From: Nemania diffusa
Lineage: Eukaryota > Ascomycota > Sordariomycetes > Xylariales > Xylariaceae
DNA length: 64,000 bases
Reading direction: 5' to 3'
Assembly: GCA_038501195.1 (NCBI GenBank)
Contig: JBBPUQ010000008.1
Location: 3,544,501-3,608,500, forward strand
Part shown: one piece after another, positions 53,301-61,060 of the stretch
Layout of the letters: the number at the start of each line of letters is the position of its first letter
How positions within the stretch are numbered: position 1 is the first letter of the stretch
Program-made: the position numbers and the translations under genes
The notes under the pieces: generated by a model
Databases searched by the model: none
Told to the model about the DNA's origin: nothing
Seen by the model: the letters and a program-made list of their open reading frames with translations, nothing else

Positions 53301-55044
53301 ACTATATTAATTTTATTATAAAAATATATTATTAAAAAATAAAAAATAAAAAATTAAATAATTTATAAATTTTAAAAATAAAATTTATTTTTTATTAAAA
53401 AAAACTATTTATATTTAAATAATTTTTAACATTTATAATTTTATAATTATAATTTATTTAAATATAAAAAAAATAAAATAATTAATATTTAAATAATATT
53501 AATAATTTAAATTATTTAAAAATTATTAAAGTTATATATTAAACTATTTAAAATATTATATTATTAAAATATTAAAACATAAAATTTTAAAAAAATTATA
53601 ATTATTATTAATATTAAATTAAATATAAAAATATTTAATTATAAATTTTAAATAAATATTAAAAAACTATAAAAAATATAATAATATATTAATTATAATA
53701 AATTAATTAAATAAAAAAATATAAATAATATTTTATAAAATAAAAATAATAATAAAAAATATTATTAAAATATATTATAAAAGTTTTTTTTAAATATTTA
53801 ATATATTTATAACTTTAAATATTAATAAAAAATTTAATTTAATTTAGTTTTTATAAATAAATTAAATAAATTAATAAAAATTATTTATATTTTTATATTA
53901 TTAAATTATTATAAAATAATAAATTAAATAAAAATTATAAATAAATATTTAAATTAAAAATTATAATTTTATATAAATAATTTTTAAAATAATTAATTAA
54001 ATTAATTTTTTATTATAAATTATATTTAAATATTTATATTATATAAATTAATAAAATTATTTTTTTATAAAATAAAAATAAACTTTTTTATATTTTTTTA
54101 TTTTAATTAAAATTATTAAATAATTATTAAAAAATTTAAAAAAAATAACTATATAAAAATAATATATTTAAAAATAAAATTAAAAAAAGTTTAAATTATA
54201 ATAAATTATATTATAATTATAAAAATAAATATATAAAAAATTTTAAAAAAAATAATTTATTAAATAAATAAAAAATAAAAAAAATTTAATTTTAATATAA
54301 ATAATTATATATTTATTTTTAAAAAATAATCGTTATAAATTATAAATAACTTTTTTAATAAATTAAACTTTTTAATAATTTAATAACTTTTTAAAATTTA
54401 AATATATAAAAAAAAATATATATATATTAAAAGTTTTAAATTTTTAAAAAATAATTAATAAATCTTATATAAATAAATTATAAAAATATTTTAATAATTT
54501 TTTATTTAAATAAAAATTAAAAAATTTTATTAAAAAATTAATTAAATTAAAAAAAAAAAGTTTATTATTAAAAAAATTTAAATTTTATAATTATATTATA
54601 AAAAGTTTTAATATTAAATTATATAATAAAATTAAAATATTAATAATAAATAATATTTAATTAAAAGTTTTAAAAATAATATATTATTTTTATATTAATT
54701 TTATTAAAATTATTTAAATATAATAAAATTTTTAATATATTTAAAAAAATAATTAAAAATAAAAATAAAAAATAAATTTATAAAGTTATATTTTAATAAT
54801 AATAAAACTATTAAAAAATTATTTAATAATTATATAAAAAAAAAAATATAAAATTTAATTTATATAAAAAAATTTTAATAAATTATTATTTAATAATTAA
54901 ATATAAAAAAATTTATAAAATAATATAATAAATAAAAATTTTAAAATAAAGTTTATAAATAAATATTTAAAATAATTTTTATTTTATTAAAAAATATTTA
55001 ATTTAATTATTATTAATATAAAAATTTATTTTTTTAAAAAAAAA
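50338..55044 (+). mobile_element. C, 3' internal part (pol)
   Basis: Continuation of element C after A3. By eye it is the most eroded stretch of the window, with long intervals that hold no G or C. It ends in an A-run (55036-55044) just before the 3' LTR that serves as polypurine tract and fixes plus as the sense strand. Without A3 the whole element C is about 6.65 kb. Only the RT palm could be recognised. Frames elsewhere are Asn/Ile/Lys/Phe/Tyr with TAA stops. Confidence 0.75.
52270..52380 (+). pseudogene. Reverse transcriptase remnant of C
   Basis: The plus frame gives KYINNILFNYLNNF, then a stop, then INNIFIYF (52335-52358), followed by NNLIKY. This is the spacing of the gypsy block in which a Tyr-Ile-Asn segment precedes the YxDDI[LF]IYS catalytic motif. 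The catalytic Asp pair is Asn-Asn at 52338-52343. The pattern is closer to E than to A or B. Confidence 0.65.
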
Positions 55045-55290
55045 TGATTATAATATAATAATTAATATAAATTATATAATTATTTTAATTATATATTATT
55101 ATTTTTTTTTTTTTTTTTTATAAAATTTATTTATTATTAAAATTTATTATTTTAAATAGTTTATATATTATTTATTTTTATTATTTTATATTAATTAAAT
55201 TTTTTTTTTTTTTTTTTATATTTAAATTTTTATATATATTTAAATTATTTAATTAATAATTTTATCTTTTATAAATATTAATATATAACA
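55045..55290 (+). repeat. 3' LTR of C
   Basis: A 246-bp LTR starting TGATTATAATATAATA and ending ATATATAACA, so the TG...CA ends are intact. The 5' copy is longer mainly through T-runs. It is followed by ATTA, the target duplication shared with 40219-40222. Confidence 0.85.
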
Positions 55291-56205
55291 ATTATTATAA
55301 ACTATATTAAAAATTAATTAATTAATTTTTTTAATAATATATTTAATTTTTAAATTTTTAAATTTATTTTAATTTTTATAATTAATTTAATAATTTAATT
55401 TAAAAAATTTGTTATAAAGTTAAAATTTAATTAATATTTTTATTAATTAATTTTAAATTTTTTATAAAAAAGTTAAATTGTTTAATAAAACAATATATAT
55501 TAATAAAAATTAATTTATTATTATTAATAATTATATTAATATTAATAAAGTTAAAAATATTATTTTATTTATTAAATTATAAAGTTAATATTTTTATTAT
55601 AAAATTAAAAAATTATATAAAAAAAAAAATAACATATTATTTTTATTATTATTAAATTTATAATTTAATAAATTATTATTATTATTATTATTGTTTTTAT
55701 TATTATTATTAAAAAAAATTTTCAAACTAAAAGTTTTAAACAATTAATATTAAAGCTTAAATATTTAATATTATTAATATTTATAATTATAAATTAAAAA
55801 TTAAAATTAATATTAATATATAATAAAATATTATAATAAATTATTATATAAAATATTTTTATATAATTTATTAAATAATTTTATTATAAATAATTATAAT
55901 TTTATATTAAATTAAACTAATAAAATAATTATAATTAAATAAAATATATTATTTAATGTTATAAATATATATTATATAAATATATTTATAATAATTAATA
56001 TTAAAATAGCAAATTTTATTATTAATATTAATAAAATATTAAAAAAGTATTTTTTTAATATTTATATAATTGTAAATTTTTTTATATTTGTTTTTAATAT
56101 AAAACTTAATAATTAAACATATTGTATTATTTAAAATATTTATTATAATAAAAAATATTATATATTAATATTTATAAAAAACAAAACTATTAATTAAATA
56201 ATGCT
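55291..56205 (-). mobile_element. A2, 5' part (gag side), truncated
   Basis: It continues A2 beyond element C and aligns inverted with about 43650-44621 of A3, including the Asn-repeat site (55673-55725, here ATT/TTA triplets). The match fades near 56160-56205, where the AT-rich sequence gives way to the island of normal composition. The first 1.5 kb of the element and its 5' LTR are missing. Confidence 0.8.
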
Positions 56206-56206
56206 T

Positions 56207-56222
56207 TCGTTTTTAACGAAGG
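56207..56222. repeat. Hairpin at the left edge of the island
   Basis: TTTCGTTTTTAACGAA forms a 6-bp stem (TTTCGT/AACGAA with flexible pairing at the end) around a T-rich loop. The flanking C and GG extend it imperfectly, consistent with one C-to-T change. It marks the change from eroded to normal DNA. Confidence 0.45.
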
Positions 56223-56265
56223 AAGAACAACTGAGTGAAACGAAAAGTTATTTAGTGTTGTAAAA

Positions 56266-56420
56266 AATTCCCAGCAGAATTCTATGGCCGAAATAGGTAA
56301 TTTTGTTTTTTTATTTGGGAATAGTGGGTCACCTGGTAGCCGAAAAATTTCCAGGACAATTTTTCAACCTAAATAGGAAATTCTCCCTGCCCATTTGGGT
56401 ATAGTTCGTCCAATTCGGCT
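56266..56420. repeat. Imperfect duplication of about 75 bp
   Basis: Two diverged units in the same orientation. The first runs from AATTCCCAGCAGAATT through GAAATAGGTAATTTTG and ATTTGGGAATAGTGGGTC to CCTGG. The second runs from AATTTCCAGGACAATTTT through TAAATAGGAAATTCTCC and ATTTGGGTATAGTTCGTC to TTCGG. Differences are scattered and are not only C-to-T, so this is ordinary divergence. Confidence 0.65.
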
Positions 56421-56559
56421 TCAATCGCATGCACGCAGCTATAATCGGCTATACTTACGTACAGGCTGTTTTTTTATACATACAATCTCTACAGACAGCC
56501 TACGGAGCCTACGTCCTAGGCACCCAACAATACACACACCCACATATTCACCCACCACT

Positions 56560-56810
56560 CTAACAGGTGGCTAACTGACCTGCTTACCTGTTAGGTGACC
56601 TACTTGTCAGGTGACCTACTGGTTAGGTGACCAACCTACCTACCAGTCAACCTACCTACCTGCCAGTCAGGTGACTGACCGACCTACTTACCAGTCAGGT
56701 GACTGACCAACTTACTTAATGACCTGCTAGCCTACCAAGTGGGTCACTAGCCGGCCTACTTACCTGCCAGGTGACCAACTGACCTACCTACTTGTAGACC
56801 TACCTGCAGA
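56560..56810. repeat. Degenerate CCTACC / AGGTGAC repeat field
   Basis: Short related units in irregular order: AGGTGACCTACT at several places, CCTACCTACC runs, and an 18-bp exact repeat CCAGTCAGGTGACTGACC at 56663-56680 and 56691-56708 (period 28). The top strand is C-rich. GTCACCTG-like and CAGGTGAC-like words occur on both strands, so the field can also fold on itself. It looks like a decayed minisatellite. Confidence 0.75.
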
Positions 56811-56843
56811 CCTGACTGCAAGTCAACAAGGGCTTAGGACCAA

Positions 56844-56903
56844 GGGCTAGGATTGGAAGGGCTAGGATTGGAAGGGCTAGGATTGGAAGGGCTAGGATTG
56901 GAA
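56844..56903. repeat. 15-bp minisatellite, four perfect units
   Basis: The unit GGGCTAGGATTGGAA is repeated four times without change (56844, 56859, 56874, 56889). Degenerate units flank it on both sides (GGGCTTAGGACCAA at 56830 and GGTGTTGGATTTGAG at 56904). Each unit carries three G-tracts, so the top strand matches the pattern of a two-layer G-quadruplex. Confidence 0.9.
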
Positions 56904-56965
56904 GGTGTTGGATTTGAGCCTCTTTTAAGGAGCTTGAGGCCTGTGCGTGGGAAGCGCGTATTGAT

Positions 56966-56973
56966 TATATAAG
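56966..56973 (+). promoter_or_regulatory. TATA-like site in the island
   Basis: TATATAAG stands in sequence of normal composition (GCGCGTATTGATTATATAAG), where such a motif is less likely by chance than elsewhere in the window. No gene follows in the window, so a promoter role is speculative; it would fit an LTR promoter. Confidence 0.25.
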
Positions 56974-56996
56974 CAATGTGGCTAGTATTGAATAGT

Positions 56997-57013
56997 TTGT
57001 ACAACGTACAAAA
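56997..57013. repeat. Perfect hairpin at the right edge of the island
   Basis: TTTGTAC AAC GTACAAA: a 7-bp perfect inverted repeat with a 3-base loop, just before the composition falls back to AT-rich. Related words (TTGTTGTACAAAG) occur at the left end of E2, 460 bp away. Confidence 0.6.
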
Positions 57014-57045
57014 AGAGCTTATTAAATAATTGCTTCAGATTAGAA

Positions 57046-57464
57046 CTAGTTACTAATATAATATTAAAGCATATATATTAAATTTAACAATTAAAAGTTT
57101 TATTAATTTTTATACTTTATTAAATAACAAACTATATATATATAACTAATAAAATTGTTAAAATAGCAACTTTTACTACAATTACTTTTTATTTCTTTAA
57201 TAACTTTTATTTATAAAAAAAAAACTTTATTATAAAAGTATATAATAAAAATTTATAAATTTATTTAGTTTTTAAATTTATATAAGCTTTTTAGCTAAAG
57301 CAGCTAAATATACTAGCAATAATAAAATTTGTAAATATAAATACTGATTTTTTTAATATATCAATTATTAAACTTATTATTTTTTAATAAATGTTTTATT
57401 TAGCTATTAAATAAAACTACAATATAGCAATAAAATATTATAATATTTATTAAATAAAACTTGT
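57046..57464. other. Moderately eroded AT-rich tract left of E2
   Basis: About 420 bp with more C and G than the elements to the left (TTGCTTCAGATTAGAAC at the start, AGCTAAAGCAGCTAAATATAC near 57292). No frame, no terminal repeat and no match elsewhere in the window were seen. It may be the start of the internal region of whatever element the island belongs to, or plain intergenic DNA. Confidence 0.4.
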
Positions 57465-57698
57465 TGTACAAAGCTTACAAAAAAAGCAGAGCTTTAAGCA
57501 AATAAGGCTATATTGTACAAAAAATCTACAAATGAAAAAAAAAAAGAAAAAGTTAAAAATTCTTTTGTAAAAGAATTACTTATGTGTATATATATAAAGC
57601 GGTTTAAAGTAGCAGTAAGTAGAATCACTTATTTAACTAAGTAATAGAACTATTTAATTTATTTAATTAATTAAGCTAGTATTAACTGACTGTAATTA
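57465..57698 (-). repeat. 3' LTR of E2
   Basis: A 234-bp LTR bounded on the inside by the polypurine tract (minus strand AAAAAAAAAG followed by TA, expected TG) and on the outside by TGTACA. It matches E1 7500-7734 inverted. It contains TATATATAAAGCGG, GCAGTAAGTAGAATCACTTA and CTGACTGTAATTAC with little erosion. An alternative inner end at 57728 (CGTTTACA) is possible. Confidence 0.7.
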
Positions 57699-57759
57699 CT
57701 TTTTTTTTAAAAAAATAGCTCGTTTACAAATTATAAAAATCGAATATGCAAATTTTAAT

Positions 57760-57990
57760 TAACTGCTTTTTAGCGAAAAAAAAAATTGTTTTAAGTATTT
57801 ACTGTATTATTAATTGCTGGGCTTTTTTTTTTTTAAGTTATAATATAGCTTTTTTATATGTTAATATTGCTGCTTTTTTTTAATATTGCGCTTTAAGCGT
57901 ACTTTTTATACGCTTTTTTTTTTTTATATAAAGCTAATAAATTGTTGTTTTTATAAAACTTTTTAATAATGTTGTTTTAAGCTGCTTATA
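57760..57990 (-). pseudogene. C-terminal end of E2 pol
   Basis: The minus-strand frame is rich in Lys, Ala, Tyr and Gln (for example KKKKAYKKYA, then KKKQQY and KKLYYNLKKKK) with stops only as TAA. The Lys runs are likely Glu/Lys/Arg mixtures before G-to-A change. The position just before the 3' LTR makes it the C-terminal tail after integrase. It is helical and charged; no chromodomain could be recognised. E1 has the same segment at about 7190-7430. Confidence 0.5.
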
Positions 57991-59639
57991 GCTAATTTTT
58001 TAACTTTAATAGTAGTTTTATTATATTTAAATTATTATTGTAAAACTTTTTTAATAGTACAAAACTATTTCAAAAGTTTTTAATATAATATTACTTGTTA
58101 TTAATATTTTAGCTTTTTTAATTAATTTAGTATTATAACTTTTAATAATATAAATATATTATATATATTTTTTTTATTTTAAATTTTTTTTTATTTTTAA
58201 GTTTAAATATTTTATTTTTAAAGTTATTGCTTTTTTGTTTTATTAACAAATTATTAAAATATTTTTATAATCGATTTATATAATATTAATTTATAGCTTT
58301 TTAAAACAAAAAAACTTGTAGTATAAATATATTATTATTTTTTTTCAAAATTTTATATATTTGTTATATTATTAAATAATTAAGTTTATTTAAAAGTTTA
58401 TTAATTATTTAAAATTGCTATTTTTTTAATATAAATATATAGTTATTTATATTAAAGTTGAAATTTTAACACTTTTTATTAATTTATATAGTTATACAAT
58501 ATTATATATGTTTTAGTTTTTTTTTAATAAAATTTATAAATTATATAATTTTTTATATTTTGTTTTAAGTTTTAAGTTGTAATATTTTTTTAGCTATTAG
58601 TAAGTTTTTTAGTTTTTTTTAAACTATACAATTTTTTTAATTAAAATAAAATAGCATTAAAAAATTTATTTTAATTTTATAAAAAAATAGTCTAATAAAT
58701 TTATAAAGCAATAATATTTATATATAGTTTATAGTTAAAATTTATTTAAATTAGTTATTTTAATAATAATTAATATAAAGTTAAAATTATTAATTTAAAT
58801 ATTTATTTATAATTTTAATTTGTTTTATAGTTTTATAATAGTTTATAAATATTAAAATATATTAAACTTTTATAATTTTATATAATTTGTTTATAAAAAT
58901 AAATATAAATTGAAATTTTTTATTAAAAATTATTATAATTAATATTTTAAAAATTTTAAAAAAACTTTTATAGTATATTTATATAATATTTTCTGCAGTT
59001 ACTTATATAATATATAGTATAATTTATACTTTTTTTTTTAAACAATTTATTATAACTAATATATTATTATAACTATATTTATTTTTAAATATTTATTTAA
59101 AGTTTATAACTAAATATTTTTAAATACAATTTAAAACAAAAAAAAAAGTAAGTTTATTAAATATTTTATTATATAAAACTTTTGCAAAACAATATTTTAT
59201 ATAGTTAAAAATATATATATTATAGTTTTTTTTAAATTTAAGCTACTAATAGCATTTTATAAAAAGCTTGTATATTTTTTTTTTTTTAAATATATAATAA
59301 ACATTTTATTATATGTTTTTTAAATAAGTTGTATATATAAATATAAAAAGTTAAAAACTACAAATTTTTTATTATAAATAGTTAAATTATTAATTAACTG
59401 TTATAAGTTATTATTATTAAAAATAGTTTTTTTATAATAAATTTTTATATTAAAGTTTTTTTTGTTTTTTTTAAATACTTTTATAATTAGCTAAAAATTT
59501 AACAAAGCTTTTATATTTTTTTATAGTTTTATAACAAATAACTTGATTTAAAATATTATTTATATAAATATATTATAAACTATATTATTTAATAGTTAAA
59601 AAATTATTAAATATTTTTGTATTTTTTTTTTCTTTTTTT

Positions 59640-59765
59640 ATATAACAAAGTTTTTGTGCTTTTTTATTAATACATTAGCTAATATATTTTTTTTTTTAAA
59701 GTAGTAAATAATATAAAAATTATATTTTGTAAATAATTTTATTTATTTTGTTTGTTATAAGTTTA
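59640..59765 (-). pseudogene. RNase H end of E2 pol
   Basis: The minus frame gives FTKYNFYIIYYFKKKKYIS and on, the shape of the gypsy RNase H C-terminus (aromatic pair, YxxGKxNxxAD-like block). Gly, Asp and Glu codons have turned to Lys, Asn or stops by G-to-A change. Downstream charged residues follow as in the family. It is inactive. Confidence 0.6.
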
Positions 59766-60419
59766 AATATTATTTTTAACTAAAATATTTTAAAATTTAA
59801 TAGTTAGTTATTATTAGAAATAATTTAATATAGCTACTAATTAATTTAAATCGTTATTTTTTAAAAGCTAAAAATACTGCAAATATTTTTTTATTAAAAA
59901 TTCTATAGTTTAGTTCAATATTATATAAAATTTTGAAATAATATATAACTAAGTATTAATTATTTTTATACTTTTATAATAAAACATTTATAGTTATACT
60001 ATTAAAAACATTAGTTTCGATTTTAATAAATAAATTATATTTATAATGTTGTAATATTAAATAAAACATAAAAGCTTTTTTTAATTATAAAAATATTTAG
60101 TTATATTTGTTAGTTTATAAAAAAGTTACTTTTTTTTTTATTAAATATATTATAAGTTTAATAATTTAGCTATAGTTTTTTATAAATTTTTTATAAAAAT
60201 TATAAAATTTTAAAAAAAACTATACTTTTTTTATAGTAATAAAAACTTTTTAATTTTTTATTACTTTTATTTTAATTAAGTTAATTTAAATATTATTTAT
60301 ATTAACAATATATTTTAAAAACTTAATTTTTATAATATAAAATTTGGACTTTTTTAAATTTATTTAAAGTTTAGTAATATATAATTGCTATAATATTAAT
60401 TATATATATTTTTAATAAT

Positions 60420-61060
60420 TTTTTAAGTTAATTAAATAAATAAAAATATTATTTATATATATATTATAAAAATTATTTAAATAATTAAACAATATATTGT
60501 TAATATATTTTTAAAATATAATAAAGCTATTAATTAAACTAAAAAAAAGTACTTTGTATTTAAAAAATCTATAATATATACAAAAAGTTGTTAAGTTTTT
60601 TTATTTAAGCTTTATATATATTTAATTAAATATTTACTTTATATTTAATTTAATAAATATATTAGTTTTAAAAAGTTGTAACAGTGTTTTTTTAATTAAA
60701 AGCAAAAAATATTTGTTTTTTTTTGTTAATTTATTAAATTTTTAATAGTTTATATAAAATTTTAATTTTTTTTTTAATTTTTTTACAAATAGTACTAAAA
60801 AAGCATAAAATATATTATTAAATTTAATAAATCTTTTTTATAAATTATTAATTAAATATTTACAAACTGTTTTTAATTTATTTAATAATATTTTATATAA
60901 AAAGTTATATTAAAAGTTATTAAAAGTTTTATTTTTAATAAATTTTATTTTATAATTAACTTTAAACTAATAAAGTAAAAAAATATCGGAGTTTATTTTA
61001 TTAAATATATGTAATAAATTATAATATTTTTTAAAAATTATTTATAAAGCTTTTTTATAA
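60420..61060 (-). pseudogene. Reverse transcriptase remnant of E2
   Basis: Read on the minus strand, the order of conserved blocks is recognisable: the segment before the RT fingers (around 61060-60960), a YNFLYK-like block (about 60895), VLFVKK (60795 down), the LLLIKKT block (about 60700), an IFIKLNI block (about 60665), YKVLFF (about 60572), and the catalytic block YINNIFIY (60459 down). Asp to Asn, Gly to Lys/Ser, and Pro to Leu/Phe replacements all fit C-to-T or G-to-A change. The downstream block is displaced by one frame, so at least one indel is present. This firmly types family E as Ty3/gypsy. Confidence 0.8.

Larger units (their letters stand above)
56206..57045. other. Non-eroded island of normal base composition, non-coding
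   Basis: About 840 bp with ordinary G+C content inside 64 kb of eroded DNA, with both borders sharp. There is no open frame of note on either strand. In order it holds: a hairpin (56207-56222), an imperfect duplication (about 56266-56420), a segment with CGCATGCACGCAGC, a C-rich repeat field (56560-56810), a G-rich minisatellite (56844-56903), a TATA-like site and a second hairpin. I recognise no transposon family. Options are a unique intergenic piece, a large LTR present once in the genome, or a recent insertion. Its sequence has no second copy in this window, which by itself would spare it from RIP. Confidence 0.8.

Noticed and set aside
56844..56903. A telomeric or interstitial telomere array
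   Set aside because: The unit GGGCTAGGATTGGAA is not TTAGGG or a known variant and there are only four units.
56206..57045. A protein gene or effector gene in the non-eroded island
   Set aside because: Stops occur in all frames, the content is repetitive, and no start with a useful frame was found on either strand.
57465..57990. Plus-strand coding sense for E2, with its 5' LTR on the left
   Set aside because: The RT blocks, RNase H end and the polypurine tract all read on the minus strand.
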